NCBI GenBank assembly: GCA_030490835.1
Contig: CM059973.1
Span: forward strand, 55,928,008-55,992,007
Direction of reading: 5' to 3'
Length of the DNA: 64,000 bases
From: Annona cherimola
Taxonomy: Eukaryota > Streptophyta > Magnoliopsida > Magnoliales > Annonaceae
Under the pieces are notes generated by a model. That model searched no databases. It worked only from the letters and a program-made list of their open reading frames with translations, and was not told the DNA's origin. The first letter of the stretch is position 1, and the number at the start of each line of letters is the position of its first letter. The position numbers were made by a program, and so were the translations under genes. Below, in pieces: positions 45,850 through 57,670 of this stretch.

Positions 45850-47453
45850 ATGGCACCAAAGAAAGCCGTATCAAAACCATACCCCAAACGGGTTCCCACA
45901 CAACCACAACCTTCATCTCAACCAAAAGAAGTTCCTAGAAGAACTAGGACTCCATCAAAAAGAGCCAGAGAGGAACCATCAACTTCGACGGGTAAACGGG
46001 TTCGATTCCAAACCTCCACTCAATCATCTGATCAAGCACCCAGGTCGGAAAATCAACAACAAACCTCACAGAGCACACAATCCGGGACAAGCAGAAGGGG
46101 CACTGCAGCTGGGAAAGCCCAAGTATTGAAGATGCCCACTACCTACTTCAAAACCGAGCTCCAAATAGCCGTTTCTAGAAAAAGTTCTACGAACGGAAGG
46201 TATTCATACCCAAGATTATAGATTTTAATTTCCTGAAAGAATATGGATCCGACATAGAAGATCTATTGGATTTTCAAGGATGGACCAATTTGCTAAAGGA
46301 AGATGAAAGGGTCTATCCAGATCTTACTCGAATGTTTTATTATCTTTGGGATGAAGAATACTTTGGAACCTTCGTCAAAGGAGTCGAAATGGATCTTGGA
46401 ATCGGGATAGTTGCAGGACCGACTGAAGTAATGAGTCATTTAGGACACATACTTGGAGTCCCGTATGAGGATGAGCCTATTCCAGAAGACCTCACTATGG
46501 ATCAAATGTATAATCAGCTCACCCGGAGCAACAAGTACCATCCGGGAATCAAATTCCTTCGGTACATGGATCTTTCACCAAGGCTACGAGTACTCCGACT
46601 TCTCATTGCCCACTGCATCTACCCAAAGGGCGGTGGAAGAAATCAATTGAATCCACAAGAAGCAGGGATACTATGGAAAGTGGCCAACAGGGTCAAAGTG
46701 AGCATACCCAAATTATTTCTTAAAGCCTTGGCTTCTAGAAAGGATAACCCACGAGGAGTCCTTCCCTATGGCACATGGATCACAAATATTCTTGAATTCT
46801 TCAAAGTGGATATTGAAGGCGAGCCTTTCGAAGTGCTCAAATCCACAAATGCCATAAATAAAGCTCTCATACAAAGAATGAAGATCAATCTGCTTGAACT
46901 AAGGCATGAAGCTTCAGAAGAAGAGCAAGAAGACAATGCACAGACTGAGGGGGAGCAACCTCCCGCGGCACCACTTGCTCAAGAGGAGCCAGCATCTCCC
47001 ATATCGCACGGATCCTATTCTCCACAAGGGTCCGCTGCAAGAGAACGGGTGCCTCCAACCTCTTCTGAGGAGGTCACCCTCAAGGATTTAAAAGATGAAA
47101 TTGTTGCTATGAGGGCAGAAATGGGTCATCAAGAAGACCGGATGACAAGTCTTATCACCGGCGTTCACAACGCCCTCGAGGATATGCACTCCCGGCAAGA
47201 CAGAATTGAGCGGAAAATGCGGACTATCCGCTATCATCTTGCCTCAGGCCGACATAAGCAGAAACCCATGCCTGAACTCGATCCTTACGAATCAGGATCA
47301 GTTCATAAAGAAGCAACTTCAGATCACGCTTCTCTGGTTTACTCATCGGCCCATCATTGTCCTATCGAACCAATCTTATATCCGATCTCTCAATTTCAAT
47401 TCACAAAATCATTAAGAGTTGATCGATTTTTTGATAAATTTTTGATAGTTTGA
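45850..47453 (+). pseudogene. Sirevirus third ORF (putative plant transposon protein domain), frameshifted
   Basis: The ATG at 45850 (MAPKKAVSKPYPK) opens a basic, Ser/Gln/Pro-rich N-terminus with a nuclear-signal-like KRAREEPSTSTGKRVRF. The frame changes at about 46180-46190, where the first frame runs to a stop at 46221. The continuing frame (from about 46182) holds a domain resembling the putative plant transposon protein family: IEDLLDFQGW, PDLTRMFYYLW, FVKGVEMDL, LRYMDLSPRLRVL, LLIAHCIYPKG, LPYGTWI. An acidic Ala/Pro/Glu-rich linker and a coiled-coil-like region (LKDLKDEIVAMRAEM to RMTSLI) follow. The position after RNase H equals the env-like ORF of Sireviruses, but no signal peptide or membrane span is seen, so an envelope role is not supported. 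It stops two bases before a polypurine tract. Confidence 0.7.
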
Positions 47454-47454
47454 C

Positions 47455-47468
47455 AAAAAGGGGGAGAT
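47455..47468 (+). other. Upstream polypurine tract
   Basis: AAAAAGGGGGAGAT directly follows the ORF3 stop and is identical to the tract next to the 3' LTR. Extra polypurine tracts are known in Sireviruses and may prime additional plus-strand synthesis. Confidence 0.75.
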
Positions 47469-47794
47469 AGAATAGGTGAGTTGAGTAAAATTTTCTTTTG
47501 GGTTGGGTAGTTTTGTATCTAGGTTTCATTTTTTTTTTGTATTGCATTTTGTAAAAATGAAACTTGATATATATATGCTTTTGATGAATGGTATGATTGC
47601 TTAATATGTTATGCTTGATTAAATAAAGTATTCAACATGATTTGCTTAAAAGGTATCCAATATGCCAAAATGATATAATGGTTGGAATTTCAAAAAGCTC
47701 TGACCTATAAGACAAATGCTCTGTTTTTCAAAAGACATATGAACATGATTAATGCTTGAAAGGTATCAACTCAAATGAAGTTTTGTCAATCATC

Positions 47795-47808
47795 AAAAAG
47801 GGGGAGAT
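47795..47808 (+). other. Polypurine tract of the Sirevirus
   Basis: AAAAAGGGGGAGAT ends exactly at the TGTTGG start of the 3' LTR and would prime plus-strand DNA. Confidence 0.9.
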
Positions 47809-48925
47809 TGTTGGAAACAATGTTTAAAACAATAAAATTGACCAAATCTTGAGTTTTGATGATTAACAAGAACTAATTTTGAGTATATAAAAGGTACTAA
47901 TATGTTTGCTAAATGTTTAAGGAAAGCAAAGAGGTCAAGTCGATCTCCAAGTCGACTTGGACTTCGACTTGGGTGAAGTCGATCCCAAAGTCGACTCAAA
48001 TATCGACTTGAGAATGAATCCCAAAAGGCAACAGGTGAAGTCGCAGGTCAAGTCGACTCCACTTGCGACTTGGGAAGTCAAGTCGCAGACGAAGTCGACT
48101 CCAGCATCGACTTGGAGTATCCAGAGTTGAAAAGTGGAAACGAACATAACGAAGTCGCAAACGAAGTCGACTCCAGGTGCGACTTGGGTGAAGTCGCAGG
48201 CCAGGTCGACTCCATCCACGACTTGAGAAGTTCAAACTTCAAAAGATGCAGTTTTCAAGATATTCAAGAGGATTTATCACTCAAGTCCAAGGAATCAAGA
48301 TGAAAAACAAATGAGTCAAATTCAAAGTCAAAAATCATGTTCTACATCAAATCAAGTCTATCAAGCTCAAAGACAAAGATACAAGAATGATTCAAACAAT
48401 GTCTATCAAGACTACATAAGTCAAATATGCATGAATCATCTAAGTAAGAATCAAACCAATCCAAGATAGAAGAACACAACTTGAAGATCAAAGCAGGTTC
48501 AGCAAAACCCGAGCCAAGTCGCAGGCCAAGTCGACTTCAGGATCGACTTGGGTCGAAGTCTGAAGTCAAGTCGACCAAGCCTAAGACTTGGGAATCCGAA
48601 GAACTGGAGTCGCAGACGAAGTCGACTCCAGATGCGACTTGGGTAGCCAAGTCGCATCCCAAGTCGACACCACCTTCGACTTGGGTATAACGGTCAAATT
48701 TTCGAACGTTGGAGTTCATTTATTGCGCACCAACCACCTCCACAACGTTCATATTTTCTTCCCTCTATAAAAGGACCCTCAAATGAACGTGAAAACAACA
48801 AGAGAACACAAGACACTACGTTAAAGTTCAAAGAGAGAAAAGAAGTGCAAGAAAGGTTTCCTATTTGCTTTTCTCCATTGTTGAGTGGTCCGTATAAATT
48901 CTAAGGAAGAAGAAAGCTTCAAGTT

Positions 48926-51750
48926 TGATAAGTCTAAAAATTTTCATTTAATTTCATATTAAATTCACACCGTTAAGTATTAAAACATTAATTAAATGCA
49001 TATTTTAAGTGGAATTTTATGAAAATCATATTTTTGATAAAATCTTTAATTTTGCTATAAAACGGGTCATTTTGCAACATTCTTGAAAAGATAAAATTAT
49101 GACTCAATCCCCTAGAAAATATTAACATATATTAGCTTATTAATATAATTTGGGCAAATCTATGAAATCATTTAATTAGAAAAATCATAATTATATAATT
49201 ACAATTATATTTTAAAATATGGGTACAAAGTGTTTCATTATATAATTTTTAGATAAAATGAATTAACTGCAAAAGAAAAAAAGTATATAATTCAAAAGAA
49301 ATTAAAAATTATATTAAGAATATTTACGAGATTATTAAAATTATTTAGCCAAACTAATTATATTTTTAAATCCATTTTCATTTGTTGCATTTGCATCACT
49401 ACAGGTGCAGCGCCGGATCACCAAAACGGTGCTCCATCTTCCCCAATCCGATGAACCAACCCAAGCCAGCAATCTGCAAACAAATTGACGAGCAGAAGAC
49501 GAGCAGATTCAGTGATTCAAGCACAGCCCCAACCGGAAAATCCAATGGCAGAAAACCCACTGCAAATCACTGCTCCGATTTCCCCTCTTTAAACATCCAT
49601 CCGTTTCATCAGCAAATACCGGCAGCAATGGAGACCGACGCTGGGAGAGAAGACGGCAGCGGCACGGCAGAAGCCGCAAAACAGCGTCCGAACAGAGGCA
49701 GCTAAAGCAGGCAAAATGACGGCTGCGAGCAAACTCCTAGCAGCGGCAACGGTGGCCTGAGACACGAGCCCCGACGGCAGCTGCAACCGGGCACGGCAAA
49801 GAAGACACCAGTCGTCGCCAAGGGAGAAAACAGCAGCTGCAAATGGAGGCAGCCACGATCCAGCAGCCCATCAATCGTCCCAATTTCTGCAGCAGTAGCT
49901 GCCCTCTCTCTCTCGTCTCTTCTCCCCAGCTATCACCGATTAATCGCCATGGATTTTTGAAATCCAGCAGCAAGCCTGGAAAAAGCAAGGGATACGGCAA
50001 TCGCGGCGAGAACGGGAGCTGTCCAGACGGCATGCCCTGCCTGCCTACACCTTTCCGCCTTCCCTGTCTTCCTCTTCGCCATCATCAGCAACTTCTCCGG
50101 CTTTCCTCTTCTCCCTGCTCGGTGGTCATCGTTAGCCCTCACGTCCTCACTACATCCCTCTCAGCCTCCCTTCTGCCTATCTTCCTTCTCGCCTATCGTC
50201 AGCAGCTCTCAGCTCTCACGGCCTTCTTGCTCCCTACCATTAATTTTGATTTTCGATTCCCTTCTCGCAGCCTCCGGGAACCATCTCCTCAAAAGCTGAC
50301 CAACGAATTGCATCAATCTCGGCAGCCATGGATTTTGAAATCCAAAAGCCAAGCGCCGAGCTAACATCCACACGAACCCGCAGCTGCCAAGCACAGCCAA
50401 ATAGCCGAACCCGCTGATTCTGGCAGCAAAATCTGACGAATAGGAAGGCGGCATTGTCCGAAATTGACAGAAGCCCCAAAGCCTAACGACCCATTGCCCC
50501 TTTGCTATTCTTCCGGCTACACACCATCGAACCACAACAACCTAGATGCAGCTCCAAAGCAGCGGCAAATCAACAAACCAGCAGTAAATCAAAGCAGCCA
50601 CAACAAAATCGGTGTCATCTTCTCCAAGCAATCACTGCCAGCCCCAAATCGACGAGAGCTCGGCACCGGCGTATTCCAGCTACATGCCGACAGGACAACA
50701 GCTGGAAAACTCCAAATCAAGCAAAACCGGCCGACCCCTTTCAGCAACTCAAATCCAGCGGATGATTTCTCAAACTCATGGTTGCCGTCCATCTCAGCAA
50801 TCACCATCGATGCCAGCCACGAACCAGAAATCACCGAGCAGCTACGGCGAAAAGGCAGAAGGCAGCTGCAGTTGAAGGCAATGCGAGAATCCCACATCGA
50901 AAGCCACAAGGGAGGGTGGGCCCCTCCCTCAACTATAAAATAAGGCCTTCACTCATCCCAAAGACACACCCCATACCCCACACACCCCTTGGGTGGGACC
51001 CATTTGGTGGGACCCCGTAGCAAGTGGGTGGGACTCATTTTTGTGGGACCCGTAGTAAGGAGGTGGGGCCAAGCAATAAAAGTTTCCATTAGGTGGAGAT
51101 TCGCTGTTTACGGGTGATGTAAATTTTATTTTCCGCTTTATAGTTAGTATAAATTTGTAGTTGTTAAATTTTAATTTGTAGTTTTAATTTTTACTGCTTT
51201 ATTTTCTGCTTTGTAATTGTTAGATTAAACTTAATGTAATTCGCTTTTCTGTTTTAATAGTAGAATTTAATTGCTTCTATTGCTTTCTTAGAATAGTTTT
51301 AATTGCGTTGTTAATTAGTTAATTTCTTTTAGCTTCTTGCCTCTATTTCTTTTATGCTCAAATCTTTTCTCTTATTTCTTTCTCTTTCTAATTTCTTTCT
51401 TTTTCTCTCTCTAATTTCTTCTAATTTCTTTTTTTTCTCTCTCTTCTTTTCCTCTCTTTTCTTTCTCTCTTCTCTCTTTCTCTCTCTTCTCTCTTTCTCT
51501 CTCTCTTCTCTCTTCTCTCTTTCTCTCTCTCTCTCTCTTCTCTCTTCTCTCTTTCTCTTTCTCTCTCTTCTATATACCCTTTCTTTCTCTTAAAAACAAT
51601 TCAAAACTACATCGCCTCTCTGTGGATTCGACCCGACTCACCATTATTCTACACTATCACTCGTATAGTGATAGCTTTAATGTGTTTCGGTTAATTTAAA
51701 TTAAACTGGTGATCACAGTGCTCTTAACGACAAGCACTTGGTTTGCATCA
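48926..51750 (+). repeat. 5' LTR of the Tat/Athila-like element
   Basis: It runs from TGATAAGTC to TTTGCATCA (2825 bp). It has an AT-rich start, a GC-rich centre with several open frames (49382-50943) that recur in the 3' LTR and are not genes, a TATAAAA at 50934, GTGGGACC repeats near 50990-51050 and a CT tract at 51400-51580. Confidence 0.93.
50934..50940 (+). promoter_or_regulatory. Probable TATA box of the Tat/Athila-like LTR
   Basis: TATAAAA follows CCCTCCCTCAAC. The same box is at 56713 in the 3' LTR. Confidence 0.55.
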
Positions 51751-51756
51751 AGTTTT

Positions 51757-51774
51757 TGGCGCCGTTGCCGGGGA
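51757..51774 (+). other. Primer-binding site for tRNA-Asp
   Basis: TGGCGCCGTTGCCGGGGA begins six bases after the 5' LTR. It is complementary to the 3' end of plant tRNA-Asp, the primer used by Athila and Tat elements. Confidence 0.88.
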
Positions 51775-51919
51775 GGCGTATTGAGGTTTGAATTGTTTTA
51801 TTAAATTTTCTTTACTTGCTTTCAATAGTATAATCTTTACTGCTTTATTTATCTGCTTTCTTTACTTATTGCACTTGAACTTTGGATTACCAATTTCAAT
51901 TCTTTCCTTCTTTAAAAAG

Positions 51920-51950
<31 letters not shown>

Positions 51951-51978
51951 AATAAAAAAATAAAACTAAAATTAAAGA

Positions 51979-53646
51979 ATGGACATGAACTTTATTGATC
52001 AGCGGTTAGGTAAGTTGGAAGAATTAAACCAAAAGCTTAATGATTTACTTGCCTATCAAAACTCAAACAGTTCATTCGTAAATACATCGATTCCTTTTCA
52101 AACGACATATTCTAATGAAACTCAATTTTTACCATATCAAGCGCGAGTGCAAAATTTTCATAAGTTCCATACACCTGATTATAATTCATTTTCACATACA
52201 CATAACTCAGAATGGATGAGTTGTCCTAATACTTCTTGGACAAATCAACAAATGCAACCTTACCCTCCATATCTACAAACCCAGTGGCCACCTGAGCAAA
52301 GCCAATTTTCAAATTATCAATATCAATCTAATCATTATGAAAATACATATGGGCCATCTGCATATCCTGAAGAAAATTTTTCATCACCTCAACCTATTAA
52401 CCAATCTTTTCATCAAACATATAATTATGATGAGAAATTTGAAAACATGCAAAATATTATTCTCAATGGCTTTGAAAACATAGTAAATAAATTTGCAGAG
52501 TGCGTAAATCGAGTTGAACATTATAAAAATATGTATTTGCAAGACTGCTGCCTACAAGAGGACTTTTCAAATTTTTCATTAGATCAAGTAGATTATCAAC
52601 AACCTCCTCACTTAGATGACGTAGAGGGAGGATTCGAAAGATTAGATCAACAATTCCTTTCCGACCAACAGTTATTTTCTAAGACGACAGATCATACTGA
52701 CCAAATTGATAATCTAGTTGATCATTCAAATTTTCAAATAGATCCAATACCATTGGAAAATTCATATTTTGAAAATGACTTAGCATTTCCAAATGCTTTA
52801 GAAGTTGAATCTCTTAACAACCAAATGCTAAGTCAAAAGAAAGATAATTCGAAAATAAATGATGAATATATTGTAGAAACATTATGTGGGGAGGAACCTA
52901 ATGAATCAACTATCACTCCAATAAATCAGTTTGACTATCAAATTCAATCAGATCAACTACTATCGGAAAATCTATTGTCTGAAAATTTGGTAATAATTAC
53001 AACATTATGGAGTGATGGTTTCTCAGATCATACACTTAACGAGAATTTCTCTCTTCATAATCAAGAAAATATTATAGAAAATAATGAAAAATTAATTAAT
53101 GATAAATTTGAAGAAGATAAAAATCAAGAAAATATTGAGGAGATTGATAATAGGTTTCAAATGAATGATATAGATCATAGCCAAATTGATGGTGAGGTGA
53201 GAAATAAAGAGTTTATTGAGGATAAGTTGGGGGGAGATGAAAATGAAATTATTGATGAAAATTTTAAGAAGTACATACCTGCTATTTCAAGTACTTTTAA
53301 AGATGAGCTCATTAGCATAGATGAATTAATGAAAAAGGAAGAGATGACGCAAATATTTAAACAGGTTCAAGTTAAAATTTCGCTCTTTGATGTTATTCAG
53401 TATATTCCAAATTATAGTCAATTTCTCCAAGAGCATTGTATTCAAATGGAATCCTGTTTAACCCAAAATAAAAGCATGCTCTCATTTGGTAACAGTTCAA
53501 TAAATAATTTAGATCAAATTGAAGAATGTTACATATTGGACATCATTGATAACTCATTAATCTTTACAAATCTTGAGCATGAATATATGAAAATGATAAA
53601 TAATCTACATAGTGTTAAAAAATTTTACAGAGCAGGAATTGGATGA
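51979..53646 (+). CDS. Uncharacterised Asn/Gln-rich ORF of the non-autonomous element (555 aa)
   Basis: The ATG is at 51979 (MDMNFIDQRLGKLEELNQKL), after an A-rich leader. The start resembles a short amphipathic or coiled helix. It is followed by an Asn/Gln/Tyr/Pro-rich region (about 35-150), a short helical segment (FENMQNIILNGFENIVNKF, about 155-175), a long acidic Asn/Asp/Glu-rich part (about 180-470) and a mixed C-terminus. There is no zinc knuckle, protease or RT motif, and I do not recognise the family. Position right after the primer site is that of gag, so a gag-derived packaging protein is possible, but this is inference. The frame is open over 1.67 kb of AT-rich sequence, which suggests selection or a very recent copy. 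Confidence 0.65.
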   Translation: MDMNFIDQRLGKLEELNQKLNDLLAYQNSNSSFVNTSIPFQTTYSNETQFLPYQARVQNFHKFHTPDYNSFSHTHNSEWMSCPNTSWTNQQMQPYPPYLQTQWPPEQSQFSNYQYQSNHYENTYGPSAYPEENFSSPQPINQSFHQTYNYDEKFENMQNIILNGFENIVNKFAECVNRVEHYKNMYLQDCCLQEDFSNFSLDQVDYQQPPHLDDVEGGFERLDQQFLSDQQLFSKTTDHTDQIDNLVDHSNFQIDPIPLENSYFENDLAFPNALEVESLNNQMLSQKKDNSKINDEYIVETLCGEEPNESTITPINQFDYQIQSDQLLSENLLSENLVIITTLWSDGFSDHTLNENFSLHNQENIIENNEKLINDKFEEDKNQENIEEIDNRFQMNDIDHSQIDGEVRNKEFIEDKLGGDENEIIDENFKKYIPAISSTFKDELISIDELMKKEEMTQIFKQVQVKISLFDVIQYIPNYSQFLQEHCIQMESCLTQNKSMLSFGNSSINNLDQIEECYILDIIDNSLIFTNLEHEYMKMINNLHSVKKFYRAGIG

Positions 53647-54691
53647 TATGAATTGTCATGTCTGGCTGAAGACGTAAAACTTAGCGCTGGTTGGGAGGCA
53701 ACCCAACATGTATATATCTCTTTTCCGTTAGTTTTCTTCTCATTTTTTTAGGTAAAAGCTGCAGCAATTTCATCAGATCATTACACCCCAGGTTGTCTCT
53801 TTCCCTGCTATCTTATTTTCATGAATTTATAGATTTTGTGTATGTTTATCAAAGATAGCAATGTTTAAGTTGGGGGGTCTGATTTGTTTAACTTGATAAT
53901 ATATTTTAAAAAATAAATAAATAAATAAATAAAAATAAAAATAAAATATATATATACATAAATATAGAGATAAATCAAAGTGCATTTGCTATGCTTGGTA
54001 GTAAGTGAAGAAGCAAACTGTAATTAGTTATATTTGTAAAAATATTTTCATGGTTTGTTAAAAATTTTATTAGCACTGATTGCACTTACACGTTAATGAA
54101 CCTTGTGGGTACCATGATAATATAGTTTTTCTCTCTCATCCAAGCAAGTAATCTTTAATATCATTATAATTGATAGCTGTTAGTTATAAAAAAAAAAAAA
54201 AAAAAATCCCTAGATACCCTGAAATATGGTGAGGGGAGAATAAAAAAAAATAGAAAAAAAAAATGTAAAACCCCAGATATCCTGAAATATGGTGAGGGGA
54301 AGAAAAACATGTTGAAAATAAAATTTAAAAAAAAAAAAATTTATCCCTAGATACCCTGAAATATGGTGAGGGGAGAAAAAAAAAGGAGATATATATTAAC
54401 TGTCACTATCATAATTTTGATATGACTGTTACTTAGCTTGGATGAGTTGAAAATAACTTATTTATCAAATACTCATTTGTTCATTAGTACACATACACAC
54501 GTGCTTTAATCTTTTATATGCATCATGAAAATATTTTACTCATATTCACTAAAAAAATTTTCTTCTAAAGCTTACTATCATTATTAGCAGTGCACTTAGA
54601 TTTTTGTTAAAAAAAAAGAAAAAAGAAAAAAAAAAAGAAAAAAAAAATATTTTATTAAACTATTTCCATTGCTAAGGGACTAGCAATGTTT
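53647..54691. repeat. Non-coding 3' interior with a triple repeat and a second tract
   Basis: After the ORF come AGCGCTGGTTGGGAGGCAAC near 53682 (a Tat/Athila hallmark) and an extra polypurine-like TTTAAGTTGGGGGGT at 53864-53878. Three copies of CCTGAAATATGGTGAGGGGA lie at about 54208-54240, 54272-54303 and 54346-54376, separated by A-rich runs. Confidence 0.75.
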
Positions 54692-54704
54692 AAGTTGGGG
54701 GGTG
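54692..54704 (+). other. Polypurine tract of the Tat/Athila-like element
   Basis: AAGTTGGGGGGTG directly precedes the 3' LTR. Confidence 0.8.
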
Positions 54705-57670
54705 TAATAAGTCTAAAAATTTTCATTTAATTTCATATTAAATTCACACCGTTAAGTATTAAAACATTAATTAAATGCATATTTTAAGTGGAATTTTATG
54801 AAAATCATATTTTTGATAAAATCTTTAATTTTGCTATAAAACGGGTCATTTTGCAACATTCTTGAAAAGATAAAATTATGACTCAATCCCCTAGAAAATA
54901 TTAACATATATTAGCTTATTAATATAATTTGGGCAAATCTATGAAATCATTTAATTAGAAAAATCATAATTATATAATTACAATTATATTTTAAAATATG
55001 GGTACAAAGTGTTTCATTATATAATTTTTAGATAAAATGAATTAACTGCAAAAGAAAAAAAGTATATAATTCAAAAGAAATTAAAAATTATATTAAGAAT
55101 ATTTACGAGATTATTAAAATTATTTAGCCAAACTAATTATATTTTTAAATCCATTTTCATTTGTTGCATTTGCATCACTACAGGTGCAGCGCCGGATCAC
55201 CAAAACGGTGCTCCATCTTCCCCAATCCGATGAACCAACCCAAGCCAGCAATCTGCAAACAAATTGACGAGCAGAAGACGAGCAGATTCAGTGATTCAAG
55301 CACAGCCCCAACCGGAAAATCCAATGGCAGAAAACCCACTGCAAATCACTGCTCCGATTTCCCCTCTTTAAACATCCATCCGTTTCATCAGCAAATACCG
55401 GCAGCAATGGAGACCGACGCTGGGAGAGAAGACGGCAGCGGCACGGCAGAAGCCGCAAAACAGCGTCCGAACAGAGGCAGCTAAAGCAGGCAAAATGACG
55501 GCTGCGAGCAAACTCCTAGCAGCGGCAACGGTGGCCTGAGACACGAGCCCCGACGGCAGCTGCAACCGGGCACGGCAAAGAAGACACCAGTCGTCGCCAA
55601 GGGAGAAAACAGCAGCTGCAAATGGAGGCAGCCACGATCCAGCAGCCCATCAATCGTCCCAATTTCTGCAGCAGTAGCTGCCCTCTCTCTCTCGTCTCTT
55701 CTCCCCAGCTATCACCGATTAATCGCCATGGATTTTTGAAATCCAGCAGCAAGCCTGGAAAAAGCAAGGGATACGGCAATCGCGGCGAGAACGGGAGCTG
55801 TCCAGACGGCATGCCCTGCCTGCCTACACCTTTCCGCCTTCCCTGTCTTCCTCTTCGCCATCATCAGCAACTTCTCCGGCTTTCCTCTTCTCCCTGCTCG
55901 GTGGTCATCGTTAGCCCTCACGTCCTCACTACATCCCTCTCAGCCTCCCTTCTGCCTATCTTCCTTCTCGCCTATCGTCAGCAGCTCTCAGCTCTCACGG
56001 CCTTCTTGCTCCCTACCATTAATTTTGATTTTCGATTCCCTTCTCGCAGCCTCCGGGAACCATCTCCTCAAAAGCTGACCAACGAATTGCATCAATCTCG
56101 GCAGCCATGGATTTTGAAATCCAAAAGCCAAGCGCCGAGCTAACATCCACACGAACCCGCAGCTGCCAAGCACAGCCAAATAGCCGAACCCGCTGATTCT
56201 GGCAGCAAAATCTGACGAATAGGAAGGCGGCATTGTCCGAAATTGACAGAAGCCCCAAAGCCTAACGACCCATTGCCCCTTTGCTATTCTTCCGGCTACA
56301 CACCATCGAACCACAACAACCTAGATGCAGCTCCAAAGCAGCGGCAAATCAACAAACCAGCAGCAAATCAAAGCAGCCACAACAAAATCGGTGTCATCTT
56401 CTCCAAGCAATCACCGCCAGCCCCAAATTGACGAGAGCTCGGCACCGGCGTATTCCAGCTACACGCCGACCGGACAACAGCTGGAAAACTCCAAATCAAG
56501 CAAAACCGGCCGACCCCTTTCAGCAACTCAAATCCAGCGGACGATTTCTCAAACTCATGGCTGCCGTCCATCTCAGCAATCACCATCGATGCCAGCCACG
56601 AACCAGAAATCACCGAGCAGCTACGGTGAAAAGGCAGAAGGCAGCTGCAGTTGAAGGCAATGCGAGAATCCCACATCGAAAGCCACAAGGGAGGGAGGGC
56701 CCCTCCCTCAACTATAAAATAAGGCCTTCACTCATCCCAAAGACACACCCCATACCCCACACACCCCTTGGGTGGGACCCATTTGGTGGGACCCCGTAGC
56801 AAGTGGGTGGGACTCATTTTTGTGGGACCCGTAGTAAGGAGGTGGGGCCAAGCAATAAAAGTTTCCATCAGGTGGAGATTCGCTGTTTACGGGTGATGTA
56901 AATTTTATTTTCCGCTTTATAGTTAGTATAAATTTGTAGTTGTTAAATTTTAATTTGTAGTTTTAATTTTTACTGCTTTATTTTCTGCTTTGTAATTGTT
57001 AGATTAAACTTAATGTAATTCGCTTTTCTGTTTTAATAGTAGAATTTAATTGCTTCTATTGCTTTCTTAGAATAGTTTTAATTGCGTTGTTAATTAGTTA
57101 ATTTCTTTTAGCTTCTTGCCTCTATTTCTTTTATGCTCAAATCTTTTCTCTTATTTCTCTCTTTCTAATTTCTTTCTTTTTCTCTCTCTAATTTCTTCTA
57201 ATTTCTTTTTTTTCTCTCTCTTCTTTTCCTCTCTTTTCTTTCTCTCTTCTCTCTTTCTCTCTCTTCTCTCTTTCTCTCTCTTCTTTTCTCTCCCTTCTCT
57301 CTTTCTCTCTCTTCTCTCTTCTCTCTTCTCTCTTTCTCTCTCTCTCTTTTTCTCTCTCTTCTCTCTTTCTCTCTCTTCTCTCTTTCTCTCTCTTCTTTTC
57401 TCTCTCTTCTCTCTTTCTCTCTCTCTTCTCTCTTCTCTCTTTCTCTCTCTCTCTCTCTTCTCTCTTCTCTCTTTCTCTTTCTCTCTCTTCTATATACCCT
57501 TCCTTTCTCTTAAAAACAATTCAAAACTACATCGCCTCTCTGTGGATTCGACCCGACTCACCATTATTTTACACTATCACTCGTATAGTGATAGCTTTAA
57601 TGTGTTTCGGTTAATTTAAATTAAACTGGTGATCACAGTGCTCTTAACGACAAGCACTTGGTTTGCATCA
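54705..57670 (+). repeat. 3' LTR of the Tat/Athila-like element
   Basis: It is nearly identical to the 5' LTR but 141 bp longer (2966 bp), mainly because its CT tract (57170-57495) is about twice as long. Its first two bases are TA instead of TG. Confidence 0.92.

Larger units (their letters stand above)
48926..57670 (+). mobile_element. Tat/Athila-like non-autonomous Ty3/gypsy element (8.7 kb)
   Basis: The AAGTT target duplication is perfect (48921-48925 and 57671-57675). Two long LTRs flank a 2.95-kb interior with a tRNA-Asp primer site, one 555-aa ORF and a polypurine tract. No protease, RT or integrase is present, so it must be mobilised in trans. The primer site and the GTTGGGAGGCAACCC motif after the ORF are hallmarks of the Athila/Tat group. 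About a dozen substitutions between the LTRs were counted by eye. It inserted after the Sirevirus, so it is the youngest layer of the stack. Confidence 0.9.

Noticed and set aside
46175..46190. Programmed -1 slippage in ORF3
   Set aside because: The A run is five, short of a full A AAA AAG heptamer; a plain indel is simpler.
49382..50943. GC-rich ORFs up to 173 aa inside the Tat/Athila-like LTR (repeated at 55161-56799)
   Set aside because: They lie wholly within LTRs, occur in several overlapping frames on both strands and show no domain; shared by both LTR copies because of LTR identity.
51354..51593. Ser/Leu/Phe-rich ORFs in CT tracts (also 57116-57619 and 12862-13047)
   Set aside because: Translations of simple CT or GA repeats.
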